From Erysipelotrichaceae bacterium NK3D112 (GTDB lineage Bacteria > Bacillota_I > Bacilli_A > Erysipelotrichales > Erysipelotrichaceae): a stretch of 64,000 nucleotides of DNA. The notes beneath the pieces were generated by a model. It saw only the letters and a program-made list of their open reading frames with translations, had not been told where the DNA came from and made no database searches. Positions 1-7,398 of this stretch are shown one piece after another (the first letter of the stretch is position 1; the number at the start of each line of letters is the position of its first letter). Location of the stretch: positions 17,482 to 81,481 of the forward strand of contig JNJQ01000010.1 of assembly GCA_000701725.1 (NCBI GenBank). Direction: 5' to 3'. The translations under genes were made by a program, and so were the position numbers.

Positions 1-109
1 TCATATTGTCGGGCGCTGCTCTGCGGTATGCGCTCATGCGTTCATAGTTTTCCGAAAAGCATTGCGGATCATTCAGATATGAGATGTTTTCGATGAGAAC
101 CTTTGCCAT
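1..109 (-). CDS. Partial N-terminus, possible Sfp-type 4'-phosphopantetheinyl transferase
   Basis: An open minus-strand frame begins with ATG at 109 and runs off the left edge, giving about 36 residues. The sequence (MAKVLIENIS..., then an SENYERMSAYRR stretch) resembles the start of Sfp-type phosphopantetheinyl transferases, which often open with a short strand and a Met-Ser-x-x-Arg-Arg motif. These enzymes load a phosphopantetheine arm on carrier proteins. Only the N-terminus is visible, so the family call is tentative. A TATAAT hexamer lies 6 bases before the ATG on this strand and no good ribosome site is seen. Confidence 0.35.
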   Translation of the reverse strand, partial: MAKVLIENISYLNDPQCFSENYERMSAYRRAAPDNM

Positions 110-202
110 GTTCTCATTATAGTATTAATCCCGCTGATCTGTTTCGCGGCTCTTGAAAAATGAGGGGAAGCGCGTCAATAATGGAAAAAAGGAGCAGTTT
201 TT

Positions 203-460
203 ATGAAGACCGGCACAAAGAGTATTTTCGATATCTTCCGTTCAAAATTCAAAGACGAACAGGTCAGAACCATCCCCGGCTATGATCCGGAAAAACATCA
301 GCCGGTCATTCGTTCCTCAATCTGCACCGGCGAAAAAACCGCAGGCTACCGCGACCGCAAAGGCGGCGAATTCCATGAGGTTATGTTAATCATGGATGAG
401 AATGATCTTGATGAATTCCGGAAGATGGTCGACACGGATGATATTCCTACAATTTATTGA
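203..460 (+). CDS. Small conserved-looking protein of unknown function
   Basis: An 85-residue, highly charged soluble protein with no signal peptide or membrane segment. AAAGGAG sits about 8 bases before the ATG. The N-terminal half is basic and the C-terminal half acidic, with a DENDLDEF-type helix. It stands alone, divergent from the partial gene on its left and convergent with the next gene, with which it shares a terminator. I do not recognise the family and assign no function. Confidence 0.7.
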   Translation: MKTGTKSIFDIFRSKFKDEQVRTIPGYDPEKHQPVIRSSICTGEKTAGYRDRKGGEFHEVMLIMDENDLDEFRKMVDTDDIPTIY

Positions 461-468
461 AATGAAAA

Positions 469-522
469 AATACCTGTCACAGGATCAGGACTGATCATCC
501 GCTGCGGCAGGTATTCTTTTTT
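469..522. terminator. Rho-independent terminator between convergent genes
   Basis: Arms AATACCTGTC (469-478) and GGCAGGTATT (506-515) pair with one mismatch and are followed by a T run at 517-522 on the plus strand. A-rich DNA on the other flank lets it also serve the convergent minus-strand gene. Confidence 0.8.
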
Positions 523-534
523 CATTGTGTTTTC

Positions 535-2277
535 TCAGAACGGAAGACTGTCATCATCGTCCATCCAGTCAGTGGACTGCTCGTCATCTTCATCATATGA
601 GTCATGCAGACGATGCGCCAGCTCAAGCAAATGAATGATCAGAGGTTTTTCAATCATAATAATCCCATCATCATCCGGGTATGCATCCAAAATAACACCG
701 CCGATTTCTTCCTCTTCCGCTGCCATTTTCAAAAGCTTCTTCGCCGATCCTTTATAAAGCGTGACACCATCCTGAAGTCTGCGGTCATTTGTTGAAAACA
801 GTCCCAGGTAGTTTTTCTGTGTGTCCTGATCTTTTACCATCCGCATCTGCACTCTGCCGTTGTGTGAACCGCCGGAATCGCCTGCGAACCAGATCATTTC
901 ATCCCAGGCCGCAAGCAGTCCGAGTGCCGTGACAACATCAGTAAAATGATCATCTGTCGGATCAAGTTTGTATTTTGTCACCGTCATATGCAGATGGCGG
1001 ATCAAAAAATCAAAGTCCTCATCCTCCTCGCCGAACAGACTGAGCTCCTCTTCCAGTTCCTGTTCATCCTTCTCATTTTCCGCATCAATCGTTTTTCTCA
1101 GTTTTTTTGCAAGAGCTTTCATTCCGGCATATTCAGCGAATTCCATTGCAGCGTAATAGAAAGGATAGTTATCATCATTGATTTCAGGCTCCTTTTTAAG
1201 GACTGCCTCCATAAACTGCTTTCCGTCTTTCTTTTTACGGTTGTAACGGTACGCATCGAGAAGCAGTCTTGCGGCTTCGTAGTTTGCAGGATTCTCTTCA
1301 TAGACCTGTTTTGTATATGCAAGCATTTCATCGCTGCGGCCAAGTCCGTACAGCGCTTCGGCTTTGCCGCGGATAAGTTCATTCATCGTTTCCGGATCAT
1401 TGTCAAACAGCTGTGCAAATTCATCCGTGATTCTCAGAAGTTCTTCGTATCGATTTTCATCAAGCAGCGCATCAACCAGATCTTCAGCGAAACCGTATCC
1501 GTCAAAAGCGGGATCCTGATCTTCCAGTTCTTCAAGTGTATCAGGAAGTCTGTTTTCCGCTTTCAGATTTTCACATATTCTTTTGAATTCCTCAAAAGCG
1601 CGGATCCACAGGGAAGAGCTTTCTCCTTCCGAGAGCCATGAAATGTCATCAGCTCTGTCATAAAGGCTGTTGAATTCCTTCCAGATACTGCCGGAATCAT
1701 CATCTGTTTCATCCCGGGAAACAACCGCGGACAGATAATCGGTCTCCTCTTCCGGATCAATTGTATCGAATGTATTGCCGGCCTTTTCCAGTTCAAGATT
1801 CCAGGGCATATAAAAATCTCTTTCCTCATCATCTTCAGAAAGATCCATGGGCATTTCACCGTTTAACAATGCCCAATATCCGCCATGGTTATCTTCCCAG
1901 ATGCCGCGTCCCTTGCCATCCAGAACGATGGCAGGCAGATCAGAATCAAATTCTTTTTCCGCTTTATAAATGCGGATTTCAAATTCCCAGTCATCACCAT
2001 AATCGTATATAAAACGATATGTGTCACCGGGTTCCAGAATATTGTACTCACGCATCGGCAAGCCGGGACTGTCATCCCATTCCTCAAATTCTTCTCTGCT
2101 TTCAGTCCAGCATATCTGACCCTTGCGGAATTCATAGAGATGTCCTTCATTCATACGGAAGGTTTCACGGATGATCTGAGCAAACTCAGAAAGATTGAGA
2201 TTGTGCGGAACATAAAGGACACGGTAAAGACGCTTTTTATCGTCCAGTCCGCTGATTCTGACTTTTCTGTATAGCAT
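535..2277 (-). CDS. Plasmid pRiA4b ORF-3-like protein with helical repeats and an SseB-like C-terminus
   Basis: A 580-residue acidic cytoplasmic protein. Residues 1 to about 180 match the pRiA4b ORF-3 family: an RVLYVPHNLNLSEFAQII-type start and a later YDYGDDWEFEI core. The middle, about 230-400, is helical and TPR-like (ALYGLGRSDEMLAY and similar). The last 150 residues resemble SseB N-terminal-type domains, with GGVILDAYPDDD near the end. No enzymatic residues are evident. GGAGG lies 7 bases before the ATG. It is monocistronic and converges with the small gene on its left. The pRiA4b family has no settled function; some members sit in mobile elements. The repeat and SseB-like parts are inferred from pattern. 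Confidence 0.75.
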   Translation of the reverse strand: MLYRKVRISGLDDKKRLYRVLYVPHNLNLSEFAQIIRETFRMNEGHLYEFRKGQICWTESREEFEEWDDSPGLPMREYNILEPGDTYRFIYDYGDDWEFEIRIYKAEKEFDSDLPAIVLDGKGRGIWEDNHGGYWALLNGEMPMDLSEDDEERDFYMPWNLELEKAGNTFDTIDPEEETDYLSAVVSRDETDDDSGSIWKEFNSLYDRADDISWLSEGESSSLWIRAFEEFKRICENLKAENRLPDTLEELEDQDPAFDGYGFAEDLVDALLDENRYEELLRITDEFAQLFDNDPETMNELIRGKAEALYGLGRSDEMLAYTKQVYEENPANYEAARLLLDAYRYNRKKKDGKQFMEAVLKKEPEINDDNYPFYYAAMEFAEYAGMKALAKKLRKTIDAENEKDEQELEEELSLFGEEDEDFDFLIRHLHMTVTKYKLDPTDDHFTDVVTALGLLAAWDEMIWFAGDSGGSHNGRVQMRMVKDQDTQKNYLGLFSTNDRRLQDGVTLYKGSAKKLLKMAAEEEEIGGVILDAYPDDDGIIMIEKPLIIHLLELAHRLHDSYDEDDEQSTDWMDDDDSLPF

Positions 2278-2358
2278 TGCGGTTCCTCCTGCTCTGTTGA
2301 TTTCATTGTACAGAAAACTTACGAAAAGCAGTATGACGATTGACGGAAATGAAGACTG

Positions 2359-3549
2359 TTATGCTTTGTTTCCGCGGAACATGAATGCTCTGACCAGATT
2401 GATTCCGATCTTGTAAGGAAGCGGTCTGAGTGCTTTGTCCGCCTCTTTGAGTTTTGCGCGGATCGGAATGTTCTGTGGACAGTGCTGTTCACACTTTCCG
2501 CATTCAATGCATTGCGAAGCGAAGGCCGGTTCCTTTGTCAGGCCCACGGTCTGGGCAAACTGGAATCTGCCCTGATGTTTTGATTCGATGAACATCGTAT
2601 TGTAGCTGCGGAAGATGCCGGGAATATCCACATTCTTCGGGCATGGCATGCAGTAGCGGCAGCCGGTGCAGCCGACCTTTTCATTTTCGTTGATCGCCTT
2701 TTTGACAGCTTCAAACACTTTGAAGTCTTCCTCTTTCAGACTGTGGGCGAAGGTTTCAGAAGCGACTCTGCAGTTCTCGTTTACCATCTCCATCGTGTTC
2801 ATGCCGGAAAGAACCACGGTGACTTCGGGCTGATCATAAAGCCATCTCAATCCCCATTCCGCCGGACTCCATGCATGGGAACTCTCTGCCATAGCCTTTC
2901 TGGCGCCTTCCGGTAACATATTCACAAGCTTGCCGCCTCTGAGAGGCTCCATGATAATGACCGGTATACCCTTTTCATATGCGGCTTTCAGTCCGGCCCG
3001 GCCGGCCTGGCTGACTTCATCGAGATAGTTGTACTGGATCTGGCATACATCCCAGTCATAGTCATTGAGGATTTTCAGGAAATTATCGGTATTGCCGTGA
3101 TATGAAAAGCCGATATTGCGGATGGCGCCGGATGCCTTCTTTTCTTCAATCCATTCCAGGATACCGACCGCTTTGAGTTTCTCCCACATGGCAACGTCGG
3201 TCATATGGTGCATGAGATAGTAATCCACATAATCCGTGCGCAGACGCTTGAGCTCCTCATTGAAATAACGGTCGAGGGCTTCTTTGTTTGAGATCAGATA
3301 CTGGGGAAGTTTGGTGGCAATATGGATCTTTTCACGGATGCCGTTTTTTTCAAAGATCTCGCCGATGGCAGCCTCGCTGCCCGGATAAATATAAGCGGAA
3401 TCAAAATAATTCACTCCCGCCTCATATGCGGCCATGATCTGTTTTTCGGCCTGTTCCATGTCAATCGCGTTTCCCTTTTTCGCAAAGCGCATGCAGCCAA
3501 AGCCGAGCACGGAAAGCGGATTGCTGCATTTATCATTTCTGTAGTGCAT
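2359..3549 (-). CDS. Aldo/keto reductase with C-terminal 4Fe-4S ferredoxin domain
   Basis: A 396-residue member of the Fe-S aldo/keto reductase group. Residues 1-270 form the TIM-barrel reductase: GFGCMRF near the start, DSAYIYPGSE with the usual Asp/Tyr, ATKLPQYL and a YYLMHHM segment. Two cysteine clusters follow: CTGCRYCMPCP at about 295 and CIECGKCEQHCP at about 345, so electrons may come from ferredoxin rather than only NADPH. The substrate is unknown. AAAGGAG precedes the ATG. It diverges from the NifX-FKBP gene. Confidence 0.9.
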   Translation of the reverse strand: MHYRNDKCSNPLSVLGFGCMRFAKKGNAIDMEQAEKQIMAAYEAGVNYFDSAYIYPGSEAAIGEIFEKNGIREKIHIATKLPQYLISNKEALDRYFNEELKRLRTDYVDYYLMHHMTDVAMWEKLKAVGILEWIEEKKASGAIRNIGFSYHGNTDNFLKILNDYDWDVCQIQYNYLDEVSQAGRAGLKAAYEKGIPVIIMEPLRGGKLVNMLPEGARKAMAESSHAWSPAEWGLRWLYDQPEVTVVLSGMNTMEMVNENCRVASETFAHSLKEEDFKVFEAVKKAINENEKVGCTGCRYCMPCPKNVDIPGIFRSYNTMFIESKHQGRFQFAQTVGLTKEPAFASQCIECGKCEQHCPQNIPIRAKLKEADKALRPLPYKIGINLVRAFMFRGNKA

Positions 3550-3670
3550 TGTCCATTATTCTCCTTTTCATAGAATACCATGCATGCACACTGTTCCGGC
3601 TGCTGATGATTGTGCTTTGTGAATTGTACGAAATTGTGTATCATAGTCATTGCGGAAATGAGGTATAAGC

Positions 3671-4522
3671 ATGAAAATTGCAGTTACTTATGATAACGGA
3701 AATGTGTTCCAGCATTTCGGAAGAACTGAAAGTTTTAAATTATTCAATATTGAAAACAACGAAATCATCTCCTCTGAGATCATTTCAAACGGCGGTGTCG
3801 GCCATGAAGCCCTGGCAGGACTTCTCGCAGAGCATGACATTGACGTGCTGATCTGCGGCGGTCTTGGCGCCGGTGCCCAGGCTGCTCTTGCACAGGCAGA
3901 CATTGAAGTATGCGCAGGTGCAGAGGGCGATGTCGATGAGGCAGTCATTTCCTGGCTCAAAGGCGAGCTCAAGGGATCCGATGCGCTCTGTGATCATCAT
4001 GATCATGAACATGAGGAAGGTCATGAATGCGGCGGATGCCATGATGAGGAAGGATGCGGCGGATGCAGCGGATGTCATTCCGCTCCTCAGATTGACGGAA
4101 AGAATGTCGGCCGCAAGTGCACCGTTCATTACAGAGGTACCCTCAATGACGGAAGCCAGTTTGATTCCTCCTATGACCGTGGACAGCCGCTGGAATTCGT
4201 ATGCGGTGCGGGCATGATGATCTTCGGCTTCGATAAAGCAGTCGCAGACATGGAACCCGGTGAAATCAAAGATGTTCATCTGATGCCGGAAGAAGCTTAC
4301 GGATATGTCAATCCGGCAGCTGTCATGGAGATTGAAATCGCCGCCCTGCCCGGCTCCGAAAACCTGGAAGTCGGCCAGAGAGTAATGGTTTCCGACCAGA
4401 TGGGCAGACGTTTCCCGGTCAAGGTCACAGCCAAGGATGACAAAAACATCACTCTTGATGCCAACCACGAAATGGCCGGCAAGGAACTCAACTTCACCAT
4501 TGAACTGGTCAGCGTTGAATAA
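3671..4522 (+). CDS. NifX-like domain fused through a Cys/His-rich linker to an FKBP peptidyl-prolyl isomerase
   Basis: A 283-residue fusion. Residues 1-105 match the dinitrogenase iron-molybdenum cofactor binding family (NifX/NifB C-terminal type), with VTYDNGNVFQHFGRTE, ICGGLGAGAQ and later AEGDVDEAV. Residues 107-136 are a metal-binding-type linker with six Cys and seven His in 30 residues. Residues 143-283 are a SlyD-like FKBP with a CTVHYRGTLNDGSQFDSSY start and an inserted flap, lacking SlyD's usual C-terminal His tail. The His/Cys tract sits between the domains instead. No nif genes are nearby, so nitrogen fixation is not implied. Metal-cluster handling with chaperone activity is the inference. 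GAGGT precedes the ATG and a strong terminator follows. Confidence 0.88.
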   Translation: MKIAVTYDNGNVFQHFGRTESFKLFNIENNEIISSEIISNGGVGHEALAGLLAEHDIDVLICGGLGAGAQAALAQADIEVCAGAEGDVDEAVISWLKGELKGSDALCDHHDHEHEEGHECGGCHDEEGCGGCSGCHSAPQIDGKNVGRKCTVHYRGTLNDGSQFDSSYDRGQPLEFVCGAGMMIFGFDKAVADMEPGEIKDVHLMPEEAYGYVNPAAVMEIEIAALPGSENLEVGQRVMVSDQMGRRFPVKVTAKDDKNITLDANHEMAGKELNFTIELVSVE

Positions 4523-4533
4523 TCCGTTTCATT

Positions 4534-4563
4534 AAAGTCCCGCAGAAGAAGCGGGACTTTTCA
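4534..4563 (+). terminator. Rho-independent terminator after the NifX-FKBP gene
   Basis: AAAGTCCCGC (4534-4543) pairs perfectly with GCGGGACTTT (4551-4560), with a 7-base loop and further T residues. Confidence 0.9.
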
Positions 4564-4618
4564 TTTTACCGGCAGCCGCAATTGAGTCTCAGAACTCCCC
4601 GGAAGAAAAATTCCGCTA

Positions 4619-4652
4619 AAATTAGAACATGCTCTAGTATACGTTCTAATTT
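4619..4652. promoter_or_regulatory. Palindromic operator upstream of the enoate reductase gene
   Basis: Perfect 10-base arms AAATTAGAAC (4619-4628) and GTTCTAATTT (4643-4652) are separated by 14 bases and lie 34 bases before the start of the next gene. The TetR-type regulator encoded downstream at 6713 is the obvious candidate ligand; that link is inferred from position. Confidence 0.65.
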
Positions 4653-4685
4653 CGTGTTATATTGGTTCCGTAAAGGAGTGTGGAT

Positions 4686-6629
4686 ATGGACACCAACATC
4701 AGAAACAACGCAGCTTTCACCCCCGGCAGAATTGGAAACATGGAATTGAAGAACCGTCTGATTGTGCCGGCAATGGTCACAAACACATGCACACCGGATG
4801 GCATGCCGACAGAACGTTTCATTCAGTATCATGAGGAAAAAGCCAAAGGCGGATGGGGCCTGATCATCACCGAGGATTATGCCGTCACCCCTTACGCGGG
4901 CGGCTTCCGTGATCTTCCGGGTTTATGGAGCGATGAGCAGATTGCGGCGCATACCGCTTTTGTCGAAAGAATTCATCAGCTCGGCGCAAAGATTTGCTGC
5001 CAGATTTATCATGCGGGCAGACAGACCAACAGTAAAATCAACGGCGTGCAGTGCATGGCGCCTTCCCCTTACAAAGATCCCCCTTCATTTGAAAATCCGA
5101 AGGAAATGACGGAAGAGGACATTCACGATGTCATCCGTGCATATGCCGATGCGGCACTCAGAGCGAAAAAGTGCGGCTTTGACGCAGTTGAGGTTCATGG
5201 CGCCCATGGCTATCTGATCAACCAGTTCAACTCACCCTATTCCAACAAGAGATGCGATGAGTACGGCGGAACCACCTGGAACAGAACCAGATTCGGAAGA
5301 GAGGTCATCGAGGCTGTCCGTGAGGCGGTCGGCGAGGATTATCCCGTTCTCTTCAAACTGACTGTCAATGAATATGTGGCCGGCGGTCTTTCCATCAATG
5401 AAGGACGTGAAGTGGCAAGAATTTATGCAAAGGAGCCGATTGATGCGATCACCATCTCCCAGGGTGTCAACGCAACCGAATGGGCAGTTATTCCCCCTGC
5501 ACATATTTCCGTGATCGGTTTCATCCAGAATGTGAAGGCATGCCGCGATGTCATTAAGGATATCCCGGTCATCGCCATCGGCAGAATCGTGAACTTCGAT
5601 GTCGCCAACAATATCATCGAAGACGGCACCTGCGACTTTGTGGCTATGGGAAGAGCCTCCCTGGCTGATCCGCTGGCACCGAAGAAATACCTCGAAGGAA
5701 ACAGAGACGATATTCAGCTTTGCATCGGCTGTGTACAGGGATGCCTCGGCAATCTGCGCAAGAACATTCCGATCCAGTGTCTGGTCAATCCGAGAACCGT
5801 CAAAGAATACTGCACCGACCTCACTCCTGCGCAGACACCGAAGAAAGTCACTGTTATCGGCGGCGGTATTGCCGGATGCGAAGCTGCCATGACAGCAGCG
5901 ATGAAGGGCCATCATGTCACCCTTTACGAAGCTTCGGATCATCTGGGCGGCCAGTGGAAACTTGCGGCGGTGCCCACTGCCAAGCAGGATTTCACAACCC
6001 TGCTCATCTGGCTGAAGCGCCAGCTTGCAAAATACAATGTCACCATTCATCTGAATACTCCTTATTCTGCCGAAAAAGCGGAAGAGGAAAAACCGGATGT
6101 GATCGTCTATGCGTGCGGCAGCACTGAGCGTATGCTCAAGGGCAAAGGCCTTGAAGGTGAGAATATCTTCAAAGCACAGGAGATTCTCAGCGGCAGAAAG
6201 AATCTTACCGGCAATAAGGCTGTCGTCATCGGCGGCGGTTCCGTCGGTGTTGAAACAGCTGTTCATATGGCCCAGGACTTCAAGGATGTGACCATTCTGG
6301 AAGTCAGGGACAGAATTTCCGCGGACGGTGAATTCTCCAACAACCACTTCCTGTTCAAAGCCATGGATGAATATAAGGTTGATTCCTATGCAAAAGCTTT
6401 CTTTGAAAGCTATGAGAACGGAGTTGTGACATTCAGACAGAATGATGAAATCAAAAAGATTTACGATGTGACAGATATCGTCATCAGCATCGGTTCCGTT
6501 CCCAACACCGCGCTTGCGGACGAACTGAAAGCCAAAGGTTTCGATGTCAGGATTACCGGTGATTCCGAAAAGGTGAAACCCGGACTGAAGAATATCGAAG
6601 AAGCATATTTCCTCGGACTTTCCCTCTGA
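4686..6629 (+). CDS. NADH:flavin oxidoreductase, 2,4-dienoyl-CoA/enoate reductase (BaiCD-like) family
   Basis: A 647-residue flavo-iron-sulfur reductase. Residues 1-350 are the FMN TIM barrel of the Old Yellow Enzyme family (LKNRLIVPAM, HAGRQ, VEVHGAHGYL, QFNSPYSNKR). A CIGCVQGC motif and a later Cys near residue 345-365 bind one 4Fe-4S. The C-terminal part has two dinucleotide folds (VIGGGIAGCEAA for FAD and VIGGGSVGVET for NAD(P)H). Family members reduce activated C=C bonds, such as dienoyl-CoA, enoates or bile acid intermediates; which one is not decidable here. I chose ATG 4686, since an in-frame GTG at 4680 overlaps the TAAAGGAG ribosome site at 4671-4678. The upstream palindrome suggests control by a TetR repressor. 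Confidence 0.93.
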   Translation: MDTNIRNNAAFTPGRIGNMELKNRLIVPAMVTNTCTPDGMPTERFIQYHEEKAKGGWGLIITEDYAVTPYAGGFRDLPGLWSDEQIAAHTAFVERIHQLGAKICCQIYHAGRQTNSKINGVQCMAPSPYKDPPSFENPKEMTEEDIHDVIRAYADAALRAKKCGFDAVEVHGAHGYLINQFNSPYSNKRCDEYGGTTWNRTRFGREVIEAVREAVGEDYPVLFKLTVNEYVAGGLSINEGREVARIYAKEPIDAITISQGVNATEWAVIPPAHISVIGFIQNVKACRDVIKDIPVIAIGRIVNFDVANNIIEDGTCDFVAMGRASLADPLAPKKYLEGNRDDIQLCIGCVQGCLGNLRKNIPIQCLVNPRTVKEYCTDLTPAQTPKKVTVIGGGIAGCEAAMTAAMKGHHVTLYEASDHLGGQWKLAAVPTAKQDFTTLLIWLKRQLAKYNVTIHLNTPYSAEKAEEEKPDVIVYACGSTERMLKGKGLEGENIFKAQEILSGRKNLTGNKAVVIGGGSVGVETAVHMAQDFKDVTILEVRDRISADGEFSNNHFLFKAMDEYKVDSYAKAFFESYENGVVTFRQNDEIKKIYDVTDIVISIGSVPNTALADELKAKGFDVRITGDSEKVKPGLKNIEEAYFLGLSL

Positions 6630-6636
6630 GAAACAG

Positions 6637-6665
6637 GCCGGCCTGAAAAATGGCCGGCTTTGCTT
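6637..6665 (+). terminator. Terminator after the enoate reductase gene
   Basis: GCCGGCC (6637-6643) and GGCCGGC (6652-6658) form a 7-base GC stem with an 8-base loop, followed by a T-rich tail. Confidence 0.8.
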
Positions 6666-6712
6666 TATGCGCGGCTAAATGATAATATCAACAATACAGG
6701 AGGATCTGATGC

Positions 6713-7303
6713 ATGTACGAAGATGAGCGACTGACTGAAAGCGGAAAGAAAACGCGTGAACTGATCTTCAGAACAGCGGTTGAAGTTCTGAAGAAAGAAG
6801 GCTATGACAAGCTGACCATCCGGAAAATCTGCGCTGCCTCCGGTACCAGCAACGGCAGTTTCTATCATTTTTTCAAAAACAAGGATGAGCTTCTCGCCTA
6901 TTATTACAACATTTCCGCCGACCGGTTCATCGAGGAGCACATTGATGAAATGAACAATGCGAATCTGGCTGAGCAGATGATGATCACATACAGATACTAC
7001 ATCCGCTATTCAGCTGATTACGGTGTTGATTTCTGCATGAACTTCTTCAACGCGAAAAACCGCGCCATCGATCCGGCTTATATGTACAACGCTTTCTACG
7101 AGATTTCCCGGAAATATCTTCACCAGAAAGAAAGCGAACTCAAAGAAGGAAACGATGCGGACACCGTCGCCAAGGAGCTTTGCATTCTGGCCAAGGGCAT
7201 CATCTTTGACTGGGCAACCGAGCGGGGATCCTACGATATCACCGTGACGGCTGACCGGATGTTCGCGGCTTATCTTGCCGGTGTCGTCAAACAGACTGAC
7301 TGA
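6713..7303 (+). CDS. TetR/AcrR family transcriptional regulator
   Basis: A 196-residue one-domain regulator. Residues 13-60 carry the TetR helix-turn-helix, with TIRKICAASGTSNGSFYHFF as recognition region. The rest is the all-helical ligand-binding domain. AGGAGG lies about 8 bases before ATG 6713; the ATG four bases earlier is out of frame and stops quickly. It lies 83 bases after the enoate reductase gene, separated by a terminator, and probably regulates it through the palindrome at 4619-4652. The effector is unknown. Confidence 0.9.
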   Translation: MYEDERLTESGKKTRELIFRTAVEVLKKEGYDKLTIRKICAASGTSNGSFYHFFKNKDELLAYYYNISADRFIEEHIDEMNNANLAEQMMITYRYYIRYSADYGVDFCMNFFNAKNRAIDPAYMYNAFYEISRKYLHQKESELKEGNDADTVAKELCILAKGIIFDWATERGSYDITVTADRMFAAYLAGVVKQTD

Positions 7304-7305
7304 TC

Positions 7306-7337
7306 AGGAATGTGTATTCATCGCACATTCCTTTTTT
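7306..7337 (+). terminator. Terminator after tetR
   Basis: AGGAATGTG (7306-7314) pairs with CACATTCCT (7324-7332), followed by TTTTTT. Confidence 0.9.
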
Positions 7338-7346
7338 ATGCAGCTG

Positions 7347-7374
7347 AAAAAAAGCCCTGCCATTGAGCAGAGCT
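7347..7374 (-). terminator. Terminator of the cysteine-desulfurase-like lipoprotein gene
   Basis: On the minus strand AGCTCTGC and GCAGGGCT (7353-7374) pair with one G-U and are followed by a seven-T run, the As at about 7347-7353. Confidence 0.85.
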
Positions 7375-7398
7375 TCCGATGATTATTTATTTTGGATA

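Noticed and set aside
946..1641. A 231-residue plus-strand frame opposite the pRiA4b-like gene
   Set aside because: It is Phe/Ile/Cys-rich low-complexity antisense of a clear minus-strand gene.
3671..4522. Nitrogen fixation role suggested by the NifX-like domain
   Set aside because: No other nif genes are present and this domain is common in non-fixing anaerobes.
5232..6347. A 371-residue minus-strand frame inside the enoate reductase gene
   Set aside because: It is the antisense shadow of a gene with strong motifs, without its own ribosome site or family pattern.
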